From contig JAUWHL010000030.1 of assembly GCA_030605895.1 (NCBI GenBank), forward strand, positions 1-11,146: a stretch of DNA of 11,146 nucleotides, given 5' to 3'. Source of the stretch: Promethearchaeota archaeon. Its GTDB lineage: Archaea; Asgardarchaeota; Lokiarchaeia; Sigyniarchaeales; SOKP01. Below, in pieces: positions 1 to 6,546 of the stretch. The position numbers were made by a program, and so were the translations under genes. The notes beneath the pieces were generated by a model. That model did no database searches, had not been told where the DNA came from, and saw nothing but the letters and a program-made list of their open reading frames with translations. The first letter of the stretch is position 1. Each line of letters begins with the position of its first letter.

Positions 1-746
1 ACTCTCTTTGCTGCTTGATTATCCCACACTCGATGAGCAGCACCAAGTGAACGCATGACTAGAGTTGTATCATAAACTGAAGCATTTAAAAGCGCTTGTT
101 TCAAATTTTCATGAACAGGACATTCTTGTGTGGTTAAGAGGCGAGTACCTATTAGTGCAGCTTCAGCTCCTAATGCTAAAGCTGCAACTACACCTCTTCC
201 ATCTGAAATTCCTCCTCCGGCAACAACTGGTATATTTAAAGTATCAACAGTAATAGGGGTTAAAACAAGTGTCCCTATATCAAACCGTCCTACTGAACCA
301 CCATTTTCCCAACCTACTACTTCGACAATATCAGCTCCTAATGAAGCTGCTTTTTTTGCGTATCTCACTCCTGCACATTTATGAATCCAGATAATGTCAT
401 TTTTCTTAAATAATGGAATATATTTTTCAGGTGCTTGATGTCCTGAGGTTTCAATAATTTTAATACCTTCTTCGATCATAACTTTAACTAAATCAATTTG
501 CCTAATCGGTTTAAGCATAGGAAATAAATTTAGATTAATAGCAAAGGGATTGTTTGTTAAAGTTTTTAGTTCTTTTAATGCCTTACGTAGAGGTTCAGGT
601 TTACGATACATTGCTGAAGCGAGAATTCCAAGAGCACCTGCATCTGAACAGGTTGCGGTAAATTCAGGGTTGGATATGTTCATCATAGTTCCACAAAAAA
701 TTGGATATTTAATCCCTAATATTTCAGTTACTTTTGTCTTTAACAT
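1..746 (-). CDS. Nitronate monooxygenase-like FMN enzyme (2-nitropropane dioxygenase family), 3' end missing
   Basis: Reading leftward from the ATG at 746-744 gives 248 residues before the window edge; the family is usually 310-360 residues, so roughly the last quarter is missing. The family is a TIM-barrel FMN oxidoreductase group that includes nitronate monooxygenases and FabK-type enoyl reductases, acting in the cytosol. Seen: the N-terminal LGIKYPI strand, a SDAGALGIL segment at about 34-42, TNNPFAINLNLF at about 64-75, and the FMN-phosphate-binding run GGGISDGRG (177-185) followed by LGAEAALIGTR and the family signature ECPVHENLK (208-216). The usual catalytic-base motif GGHxG appears here as GGSVG, with Ser151 where the His is normally found, so nitronate oxidation is uncertain. 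A GTGAT ribosome-binding sequence lies just before the ATG and supports this start. The gene is divergent from the PHP-domain gene. The family is clear; the substrate is not. Confidence 0.88.
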   Translation of the reverse strand, partial: MLKTKVTEILGIKYPIFCGTMMNISNPEFTATCSDAGALGILASAMYRKPEPLRKALKELKTLTNNPFAINLNLFPMLKPIRQIDLVKVMIEEGIKIIETSGHQAPEKYIPLFKKNDIIWIHKCAGVRYAKKAASLGADIVEVVGWENGGSVGRFDIGTLVLTPITVDTLNIPVVAGGGISDGRGVVAALALGAEAALIGTRLLTTQECPVHENLKQALLNASVYDTTLVMRSLGAAHRVWDNQAAKR

Positions 747-842
747 AGCTCATCACTTCAACTTTATTATCAATTTTAATATTTATAACTAATTGAATTT
801 CATATATTATTAATGATTGTAAATTTGTAGAAAATTTAAAAT
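747..842. promoter_or_regulatory. Divergent promoter region between the monooxygenase-like and PHP genes
   Basis: These 96 very A+T-rich bases separate two divergently transcribed genes. On the plus strand a TATA-like CATATATTA around 801-809 lies about 38 bases before the ATG at 843, which would give a short leader. On the minus strand a TTATAAATAT around 779-788 lies about 37 bases before the ATG at 746. Both boxes are inferred from position and composition only; no operator repeat is visible. Confidence 0.35.
752..756 (-). promoter_or_regulatory. Ribosome-binding site of the nitronate monooxygenase-like gene
   Basis: On the minus strand GTGAT stands five bases before the ATG at 746. It matches the core of the archaeal GGTGATCC-type site complementary to the 16S 3' end. 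It decides the start, since the overlapping upstream ATG and GTG triplets are out of frame. Confidence 0.45.
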
Positions 843-3005
843 ATGATTAAAATAAAAATACGAGACAATAACAAAATAAAATCATCAGAGAGAGAATGGT
901 CTCGCTGGTGGCGCATTCCTAGGCTAATTTCATACGGATTTGGTATTGTTTCACTTTTCTGGTATTTTTGGTGTGTAATTGGTTTAATTATTGGAGTTTT
1001 TTATTACATTTTCCTGAATGATAAAGCCTGGAAACGAAATGGAATTGTTCTTGCTTCCGCTGTTGGTTTTGTTACAATATTTGTACATTTTTATAAAGAA
1101 ATTGCTCCACTTACACTTGTAATTTGGTTTAGTGTAATTTTCATTATTTCATATTTAGTAATAGTAATAATTTTAGGGATTTTAAAAAGAAAAGAAATAT
1201 CGTATCAAAAAATTCTTCAATGGGCTCAGAGTTATCAAAGAATATCAAATAAAAAGCGTAACGCTATAAAATTAGCAATAATAATCATTCCTATCAGTTT
1301 ATGGTCGTCTGTGAGCATAGATTTAGGCGTAATGTTTGATAATAGTCCTAAACTCTTATGGTTTAACAACCCCACGATGGCTAAAATTAATGAGCCTTTT
1401 GAAATTACTGTGGAAGCGTGGGATTCTTTTGAACGCTTAAGTGCTATTTATAAAGGAAAAGTAGAATTCTCGATAAAATCATATAATCTTTCTAATTATA
1501 ATCTGATTTTAAATCCACAAGCAGATTTACCAGAACCATATACATTTACGGGACAAATATTTGGATCTGATATCGCTTATGAAATTAGAGACGGAAAAGA
1601 TAATGGAAGACACGTATTTCAAGCAAGTATTAATACACTTGGTTTTCATTATATCATAATAAATGATAGTATCACAAAAAATACATATTATAGCAATCCA
1701 ATTATCATTAAAAATTTCACGTCTGCTGATCCATTTATAGTTTGGGGAGATCTTCACACTCATTCTGAACTCTCTGATGGAACAGGAACTCCTGAACATT
1801 CATTCTATTTTGCAAAAAATATTGCTTGCCTTGATTTTAATGCATTAACAGATCATGCTGAAATTATGATGTTTAATCCATGGTCGTTAAATCGTCTAGA
1901 AACTTCTACTAATGCTGCTTATGAACCTAATAAATTTGTAACATTCCATGGAATTGAATGGACGTGCGTCCAAACAGGTCATTATATTTGTATTTTCAGC
2001 GGTAATTCATTATTGAAATCACCTGTACTTGATTCATATTTTACTGTTAAATCACCTAATGCTTTATGGAATATTCTTGATGATTTCACATCAACACATG
2101 GAGTTCGAGCACTTGCATTGCCACATCACACCACTAAAGAGGCATATATTCAAGATTGGACTTATACGAATTCAAAATATGTTAAACTTGCTGAAGTATC
2201 TTCTGTACATGGAGAATTTCTATTTGAGCCACGTCATCCATTAAGTTATGTAGGCGCTATTGATGAACCTCCAAAATATACCAATGGCTCTTCAATTGTA
2301 GATGCTTTTACTATGGGATATAGAATGACCATGTATGTTTCAAGTGACGAACATGATGGTCATCCTGGTCATAGTCTAAGTCATACAAGAGCATATATTG
2401 GACATCAACGCCCTTTTAGTTTATGGAATACTCGAAATGAACACCCATATCCTGGGGGATTGACTGCTGTTTATGTTGATAATCTTACAAGAGAAGGGGT
2501 TTTTACAGGATTAGAAAACCAAAGAATTTATGCAAATTCGGACCATGGACGTCCAATTCTTATATTCCGAATAAACGGTACAAAAGCTGGAGATGGATCA
2601 ACATTCATAGCCAGCAATCAAACAGATCATAGAGAAATAAATGTATTTCTAGCTCAAGATGGAGCCCCGGTTGCCCTAAAATCTAAAGCAGCATCAGTGA
2701 CACGTAATTGGGTTCCAAATTGGAATGCAAATATAGAAATTATTAAAAATGGGAATCTATGGTACACTGAAAAAATATCTTCCCCTATAGTTAACATCTC
2801 AATAATCGATACTGAAGCTATTACAGGAACAACATATGAGAATAGTTGCATAAAAAGAGGAAATAATTATTATATAAATCAATATAGTGATAATCCTATT
2901 GATCCAAGTACTTTAAATACGGGGGGCTTTGACTATTATTTAATCCGTGTGGTTGGAGAAAATGGAAGAATGTCTTATTCTGGACCTATATGGGTTGAAT
3001 ATTGA
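843..3005 (+). CDS. Membrane-anchored PHP-type metal-dependent hydrolase (DUF3604-like)
   Basis: A 720-residue protein in three parts. Residues 28-160 hold about four hydrophobic segments (roughly 28-57, 67-83, 88-113, 142-158); the first is long enough to be a hairpin. The lysine/arginine-rich loop at 114-141 suggests by the positive-inside rule that everything after residue 160 lies outside the cell. Residues 170-292 look like a beta-sandwich linker. Residues 298-520 carry the PHP-type metal motifs: WGDLHTH (301-307), Asp312, TDHAE (336-340), HGIEWT (369-374), PHHT (427-430) and SDEHDGH (501-507). The C-terminal beta region ends in YLIRVVGENG and SGPIWVEY, a layout I associate with DUF3604 proteins. 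PHP domains are usually phosphoesterases; the substrate here is unknown, and a cell-surface phosphodiester or glycan phosphate is only a guess. No ribosome-binding site is visible, which fits a near-leaderless transcript. Its stop is four bases from the stop of the opposing HAD gene. Confidence 0.85.
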   Translation: MIKIKIRDNNKIKSSEREWSRWWRIPRLISYGFGIVSLFWYFWCVIGLIIGVFYYIFLNDKAWKRNGIVLASAVGFVTIFVHFYKEIAPLTLVIWFSVIFIISYLVIVIILGILKRKEISYQKILQWAQSYQRISNKKRNAIKLAIIIIPISLWSSVSIDLGVMFDNSPKLLWFNNPTMAKINEPFEITVEAWDSFERLSAIYKGKVEFSIKSYNLSNYNLILNPQADLPEPYTFTGQIFGSDIAYEIRDGKDNGRHVFQASINTLGFHYIIINDSITKNTYYSNPIIIKNFTSADPFIVWGDLHTHSELSDGTGTPEHSFYFAKNIACLDFNALTDHAEIMMFNPWSLNRLETSTNAAYEPNKFVTFHGIEWTCVQTGHYICIFSGNSLLKSPVLDSYFTVKSPNALWNILDDFTSTHGVRALALPHHTTKEAYIQDWTYTNSKYVKLAEVSSVHGEFLFEPRHPLSYVGAIDEPPKYTNGSSIVDAFTMGYRMTMYVSSDEHDGHPGHSLSHTRAYIGHQRPFSLWNTRNEHPYPGGLTAVYVDNLTREGVFTGLENQRIYANSDHGRPILIFRINGTKAGDGSTFIASNQTDHREINVFLAQDGAPVALKSKAASVTRNWVPNWNANIEIIKNGNLWYTEKISSPIVNISIIDTEAITGTTYENSCIKRGNNYYINQYSDNPIDPSTLNTGGFDYYLIRVVGENGRMSYSGPIWVEY

Positions 3006-3009
3006 TTCT

Positions 3010-3678
3010 TTACTTAATTTCAATACCTAATAGTTTCTTTATATCATTTGTATTTACTTCAGACAAATCATTTACAATAAGAATAGCATCAACAAGTTCT
3101 CCTTTATTATGTGTTGTTGTTAGAGCAATTGATTTCATCCCAGCTCGTTTTGCTGCTTCAATACCAACAGGAGCGTCTTCAATCACTATACAATTTTTTG
3201 GGTCGATATGTAGATTATTAGAAGCTATTAGAAACACATCTGGCTCGGGTTTCCCCTTTTTAACTTCAGCGGCAGTGATAATATCATCAAAATAATCCTT
3301 AATTTTTAAATGAGTTAATAGCAAATCTACATTTTCAGGAGGTCCACTTGAACCTACAGCAAGTTTAAAGCCTTTGGATTTTAGATCATTTATAATTCTT
3401 ATAACACCAGGTAAAGGTACTAGTTTATCTATAATCATTTCCCTATAATATTTCTCTTTAAGATTAGCCCACTTTTTAACAAGAACTCGATCTACTTCTG
3501 ATCCAACTAATTTACGAGTAATTGCAGTTGATTGTTGACCAAATGTTTGTTCAAATAATTCTCTTGTGAACTCCACACCAATTTCTTTTGCCATTTTTAC
3601 CCAGCTTTCAAAATGAATAGGTCCCGTATCTGCAAGAACTCCATCCATGTCGAATATAACACAATAATTACTAAACAT
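3010..3678 (-). CDS. HAD hydrolase, beta-phosphoglucomutase-like (subfamily IA)
   Basis: A 222-residue cytosolic enzyme counted from the ATG at 3678-3676; an in-frame TTG seven codons upstream is possible but less likely, because the first beta-strand begins directly after the ATG. All four HAD motifs are intact: FDMDGVLADT with nucleophile Asp10 and acid/base Asp12, VGSSG with Ser at 110-111, KKGKPEPD with Lys143, and VIEDAPVGIEAAKRAGM with Glu167 and Asp168. The helical C1 cap sits between motif I and motif II, and the length is typical of beta-phosphoglucomutase, sugar-phosphate phosphatase and phosphoglycolate phosphatase relatives. The exact substrate cannot be read from the sequence. 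A minus-strand TATA-like CTATAATTA at 3708-3716 is about 34 bases before the ATG, so the transcript is probably near-leaderless and separate from the other genes. The gene converges on the PHP gene. Confidence 0.88.
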   Translation of the reverse strand: MFSNYCVIFDMDGVLADTGPIHFESWVKMAKEIGVEFTRELFEQTFGQQSTAITRKLVGSEVDRVLVKKWANLKEKYYREMIIDKLVPLPGVIRIINDLKSKGFKLAVGSSGPPENVDLLLTHLKIKDYFDDIITAAEVKKGKPEPDVFLIASNNLHIDPKNCIVIEDAPVGIEAAKRAGMKSIALTTTHNKGELVDAILIVNDLSEVNTNDIKKLLGIEIK

Positions 3679-3707
3679 AGTTTTAACTACTAAGAACAAT
3701 TAGATAA

Positions 3708-3716
3708 TAATTATAG
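3708..3716 (-). promoter_or_regulatory. Possible TATA box of the beta-phosphoglucomutase-like gene
   Basis: CTATAATTA on the minus strand is centred about 34 bases before the ATG at 3678. An archaeal start site about 26 bases downstream of the box would leave a leader of only a few bases, consistent with the lack of a ribosome-binding site. This is inferred from spacing. Confidence 0.3.
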
Positions 3717-3758
3717 AGAATCATTAATTTTTAAGAATTACATAAAGAAATTTATAAA

Positions 3759-3863
3759 GGCCTGGTAGTCTAGTATGGATAGGGCGCTGGCTTGCGGAGC
3801 CAGATATGTGAAGCAATTTATACTTCTCAATGGAGAGCGAGGGTTCAAATCCCCCCCAGGCCA
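3759..3863 (+). tRNA. tRNA-Arg (anticodon GCG) with about 30 extra bases after the anticodon stem, probable intron
   Basis: The acceptor stem pairs perfectly: GGCCTGG (3759-3765) with CCAGGCC (3856-3862), followed by discriminator A at 3863; CCA is not encoded. The D arm spans 3768-3785. The anticodon stem CTGGC (3787-3791) pairs with GCCAG (3799-3803) around the loop TTGCGGA, placing anticodon GCG at 3794-3796, which reads arginine codons CGC and CGU. The T arm is GAGGG, loop TTCAAAT, CCCCC (3839-3855), with one A-C mismatch. The segment from 3804 to 3838 is 35 bases where a class I tRNA has four or five. Arginine tRNAs are class I, so the excess is probably an intron at a non-canonical position in or beside the variable loop. 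It contains GAAG and CTTC (3810-3813, 3823-3826) that can pair across a nine-base loop, but no clean bulge-helix-bulge was found, so exact splice points are not given. Confidence 0.88.
3804..3838 (+). other. Segment holding the presumed non-canonical tRNA intron
   Basis: This 35-base interval lies between the anticodon stem and the T stem. A normal variable loop would keep about five of these bases, leaving about 30 to be spliced out by the archaeal endonuclease. Two mutually exclusive small hairpins can form: GAAG with CTTC, or TTCTC (3824-3828) with GAGAG (3833-3837) around AATG. The boundaries are undetermined. Confidence 0.5.
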
Positions 3864-3866
3864 TTA

Positions 3867-3873
3867 TTTTTTT
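3867..3873 (+). terminator. T-run terminator of the tRNA gene
   Basis: Seven T residues begin four bases after the tRNA discriminator base. A T run directly downstream is the usual archaeal termination signal, and the tRNA appears to be a single transcription unit. Confidence 0.55.
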
Positions 3874-3900
3874 AAATCTTTATTTTTATTTTAATTAAAT

Positions 3901-4671
3901 TCATTCAATAAAATCTAAGATCTCTGAAATATTACTAATTTTTCTTAGATTTGGGACATTAATTTCTTTTTCAAAGGGAAATTTATATTTTCTCTCAAGT
4001 AAAATGGATTGTAGATTAGCTCTTTGAGCACCAATAATATCAGCATATTCATCTCCACATATAATTATGGAATCTGCATGATCTTTTAGGCCCATTTTCT
4101 CGAGAGTGTGGAGAAATATGTTAGGGTCTGGTTTTCTTTTCCCATATTTAGCAGATGTCATTATATAATTAAAATATTTAGCTAAATCATGCTTTTTTAA
4201 CATATTTTTTATAGTCTGATGATTTGGATGATTGGAAATTAGAGCAATTTTTACTTTCTTTTCTATCAGCGTTTCTAGGGTTTCTCTTGTGTTTTCGAAA
4301 GGTTCCCACTCATCTTCTTCGCAGGAATGATACAATTCAGCTAATTTATCATATGTATTCCTATCTATATGATCAATATCATTAATAATATTATCTTCTC
4401 TAAGCGATTCTAATACACTTTGAAAAATCAAGGAAGTTGGAAATTCAGTTTTGGTTTTAATGCTTTTTCTAAAAAAATGTTCTCTTCTTTTAGCAAATTT
4501 CTTAACAAACGACTCATCTGATATTTCTTCACTCCAAACTTGTTTCTCCTTTAAAATGCCAATAGATTTCAATAATCCTTTTTTAAAACATTCATAATAT
4601 CTTTGAACTGAAGGATTGTCAAAGTAGAATAATGTAAAGCCGAAATCAAAAATAATTCCTTTAACCATCAT
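3901..4671 (-). CDS. HAD-superfamily hydrolase, subfamily IA-like
   Basis: A 256-residue cytosolic protein starting at ATG 4671, with a second in-frame ATG immediately after it. HAD motifs in order: FDFGFTLF with nucleophile Asp9, ISNHPNH with Ser146, a lysine in KRKPDP (Lys180), and GDEYADIIGAQ with Asp207 and Asp211. The second Asp of the usual DxD is replaced by Gly11, as in other HAD enzymes with a DxG first motif; this does not prove loss of activity but may alter acid/base chemistry. The cap between residues 20 and 125 is long, charged and helical, larger than in the HAD gene on the other side of the tRNA, and the two share little beyond the motifs. The substrate is unknown; a phosphatase acting on a small phosphorylated metabolite is the default expectation. 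It is divergent from the small-protein gene at 4810 and faces away from it. Confidence 0.82.
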   Translation of the reverse strand: MMVKGIIFDFGFTLFYFDNPSVQRYYECFKKGLLKSIGILKEKQVWSEEISDESFVKKFAKRREHFFRKSIKTKTEFPTSLIFQSVLESLREDNIINDIDHIDRNTYDKLAELYHSCEEDEWEPFENTRETLETLIEKKVKIALISNHPNHQTIKNMLKKHDLAKYFNYIMTSAKYGKRKPDPNIFLHTLEKMGLKDHADSIIICGDEYADIIGAQRANLQSILLERKYKFPFEKEINVPNLRKISNISEILDFIE

Positions 4672-4797
4672 CGTGTTAATAATTATAAAGATTGAATCTC
4701 AATTTTAACTTATCTGAAATAAAATTTAACTAAGAGATCTTTCGTTTCTGTTAAATACTTAATAAAAAACAAAATATAACATAGTTATTTATTATTA

Positions 4798-4802
4798 GTG
4801 AG
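4798..4802 (+). promoter_or_regulatory. Ribosome-binding site deciding the start of the small charged protein
   Basis: GTGAG at 4798-4802 contains the GTGA core of an archaeal ribosome-binding site and stands about eight bases before the ATG at 4810. An in-frame GTG start at 4798 would extend the protein by only four residues, so these bases are better read as the binding site than as the start codon. Confidence 0.4.
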
Positions 4803-4809
4803 AATCTAT

Positions 4810-5343
4810 ATGTCAATCGATAAATGGATTAACGAAAAAGATTCAAAAGAAGAACGAATTAGAAGAGAGAAAGCCTTTAAGAGTCTTTCTACACAAGAAG
4901 TTAAGGATTTAAAGAAAAAAAAGATTCGAGATATGGTTCAAAAAGATGATCAAAAGACTAATGTAGTTTCTGAAAGAGAAAAATTTATAGATAATATTAT
5001 TGAATTTAAGAATTGGTTAAACCAGCGGACATATCTAAAAGGGGATCTTGAAAATATTGAAATATGGATAAAAAATTTATATTCAATTGTAAAATATGAT
5101 CCTGAGCTGGAAGTAAAGTCAACAAATTATAGTGAAAAAAGGAAATTCATTGAAAAATATAAAGAAATTCCACCCCAATTCCTTGATGAGAAGACTAGAG
5201 TTGCTTTAAATAAATTAATACATGGTACAACAAGAACAAATTCAGATAATTATTATTTACGAAAATTGAAAAATATTCTCAAAGAAAAACTAAAAGAAGC
5301 GGAATATTACGAGATTTTGGATAGACTATTTAGAATATTTTAA
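4810..5343 (+). CDS. Charged, helix-rich protein of unknown function
   Basis: A 177-residue protein, starting at the ATG preceded by GTGAG. I do not recognise a domain. The first 50 residues are extremely rich in Lys, Glu, Arg and Asp (for example LKKKKIRDM) and should form a long charged helix or be partly disordered. From about residue 55 to 100 a more hydrophobic, tryptophan-containing helical part follows (FKNWLNQRTY, IEIWIKNLYSIV), and residues 135-177 form another charged helix ending in LDRLFRIF. There is no signal peptide, membrane segment, cysteine or metal-binding cluster, so it is probably cytosolic and could be a nucleic-acid-associated or assembly protein, but this is inference. 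It stands 86 bases before the nucleotidyltransferase gene on the same strand, which has a TATA-like box of its own, so co-transcription is doubtful. Confidence 0.75.
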   Translation: MSIDKWINEKDSKEERIRREKAFKSLSTQEVKDLKKKKIRDMVQKDDQKTNVVSEREKFIDNIIEFKNWLNQRTYLKGDLENIEIWIKNLYSIVKYDPELEVKSTNYSEKRKFIEKYKEIPPQFLDEKTRVALNKLIHGTTRTNSDNYYLRKLKNILKEKLKEAEYYEILDRLFRIF

Positions 5344-5393
5344 AATATTGTAGAAATTTCAATATACTTTTTATTTTATAGAATTTTATATCT

Positions 5394-5401
5394 TCTATAT
5401 T
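5394..5401 (+). promoter_or_regulatory. Possible TATA box of the nucleotidyltransferase gene
   Basis: CTATATTC lies about 33 bases before the ATG at 5430, and further TATA-like stretches (TTTTATAG, TTTTATAT) lie between 5373 and 5391. No ribosome-binding site precedes the ATG, which fits a transcript with almost no leader. The assignment rests on spacing and composition. Confidence 0.3.
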
Positions 5402-5429
5402 CAAAATTAGATACCTCTTAGATTAATAT

Positions 5430-6518
5430 ATGTGGCTTATTTGTCCTATTGCTGGTGTTGGCAAACGATTACAACCATTTACATATTCTAAGCCAAAAGC
5501 ATTTTTGAAAATAGCAGGGAAACGGTTAATTGATCATATACTAATAAAACTCAAGATTTCTTTTCCAAAGGGAACGAATATTTGTTTTATTGTTGGCTAT
5601 AAAAAAAGACAGATAACTGAATATCTTAAAAAATTTCATTCAGATTATTTTAATCTCCATTTTATAGAACAAAAGCCATTAGGATATGAAGCAGATACAC
5701 CATACTTTAGTGGCCTTGGAGATGCAATACTATTAACTAAAACTCTTGTCGAAAATGATGATTGTTTCATATTTTTGAGTGATAGATTTCCGTTAGAAGA
5801 TTATTCACAAATCTTATTAAATTTTCATCAGGATATATCCGATGGTGTGATAAATGTTAAACAAGTAGAAAATCCATCATTTTATGGTGTAGTTGAACTA
5901 GATGGAAATGGGACTGTCAAGAGTATCGTTGAGAAACCAAAAAATCCCAAATCTAATTTTGCGGTATCTGGAGCATATTTACTTGGAATGAATATAACTC
6001 CACGATTATTTGAACTACTAGAAGAACAGAGTAAGATCCCACTAGAAAATGGTCAAGAACATACTATTACACCAATTATTCAGCAACTAATTGAAGAAGG
6101 TTTTAAACTAAAAATTAATGAAATGAAGAAAGAAATCTTAGATTTTGGCCGTCCTAAAAGTTTAATAGTGGGTAATCGTCTATTATTAACAGAAATAAAA
6201 ATACCAGATCCAACTTATGAAACTTTGTATCAATCTGGTAATATAGTAGATTCAAAAATTGTTCCTCCCGTTTTTATTGGAGAAAATACTAAGATAACTG
6301 ATTCAGTTATAGGACCAAATGTATCAATTGGAGATAATGTAGTTTTGGATAAATGCATTTTATCTGAATCCGTAATTGGGGATGGAGCAAACTTGAAAAA
6401 GATAATATCCTCGGGGAGTATTGTAGGAGATTATACAATTTTAGAGGATTTAATCAAGAAAAGCATTACTATTGGAGATTCTTCTTATATTACTACTTCT
6501 AATATGAAGTCTTTTTAG
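5430..6518 (+). CDS. Sugar-1-phosphate nucleotidyltransferase with C-terminal left-handed beta-helix
   Basis: A 362-residue cytosolic enzyme expected to make an NDP-sugar from a sugar 1-phosphate and an NTP. Residues 1-250 form the Rossmann-like transferase: the nucleotide-binding loop AGVGKRLQPFTYSKPK (8-23), GLGDAILL (96-102), metal-binding Asp118 in FLSDRF, FYGVVELDGNG (151-161), the EKPKNPKSNFAVSGAYLL segment (168-185), and FGRP (239-242) following Asp238, the second likely metal ligand. Residues 275-350 carry hexapeptide-type repeats (VFIGENTKI, SVIGPNVSIGDNV, SVIGDGA, SIVGDYT, ITIGDSS), the left-handed beta-helix seen in archaeal dual-domain transferases. The usual GDN at the metal site is SDR here, and GLGDA resembles the GLGHA of uridylyltransferases, so the nucleotide and sugar (glucose, mannose or GlcNAc) cannot be fixed. 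It probably supplies protein glycosylation or surface polysaccharide synthesis, but no glycosyltransferase is nearby. Confidence 0.88.
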   Translation: MWLICPIAGVGKRLQPFTYSKPKAFLKIAGKRLIDHILIKLKISFPKGTNICFIVGYKKRQITEYLKKFHSDYFNLHFIEQKPLGYEADTPYFSGLGDAILLTKTLVENDDCFIFLSDRFPLEDYSQILLNFHQDISDGVINVKQVENPSFYGVVELDGNGTVKSIVEKPKNPKSNFAVSGAYLLGMNITPRLFELLEEQSKIPLENGQEHTITPIIQQLIEEGFKLKINEMKKEILDFGRPKSLIVGNRLLLTEIKIPDPTYETLYQSGNIVDSKIVPPVFIGENTKITDSVIGPNVSIGDNVVLDKCILSESVIGDGANLKKIISSGSIVGDYTILEDLIKKSITIGDSSYITTSNMKSF

Positions 6519-6526
6519 AAATTTAT

Positions 6527-6534
6527 AAAAAAAA
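6527..6534 (-). terminator. T-run terminator downstream of the amidase pair
   Basis: Eight A residues on the plus strand give a T8 run on the minus strand, 13 bases beyond the stop codon of the last amidase gene. It lies in the 28-base gap between two convergent genes and is a likely transcription end for the minus-strand cluster. Confidence 0.45.
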
Positions 6535-6546
6535 TTTGAAGAAAAA

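Noticed and set aside
65..384. Plus-strand open frames over the monooxygenase-like gene
   Set aside because: The minus-strand frame encodes an unmistakable conserved protein across the same bases; the plus-strand products have no recognisable features and poor composition.
1527..2851. Short open frames inside the PHP gene on both strands
   Set aside because: They lie entirely within a conserved long gene and show no start signals or domain features.
3679..3699. TTG start for the beta-phosphoglucomutase-like protein
   Set aside because: The seven extra residues precede the usual beginning of the HAD fold, and the ATG at 3678 is well placed relative to a TATA-like box.
3751..3758. Perfect TTTATAAA directly before the tRNA as its promoter
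   Set aside because: It abuts the mature tRNA 5' end. An archaeal TATA box acts about 26 bases upstream of the start site, so from here transcription would begin inside the tRNA. A weaker T/A-rich stretch around 3728-3735 is better placed but not convincing.
3804..3838. A class II tRNA with a long variable arm
   Set aside because: The anticodon GCG is arginine, which is class I in archaea, and 35 bases is longer than normal class II variable regions. An intron is the simpler reading.
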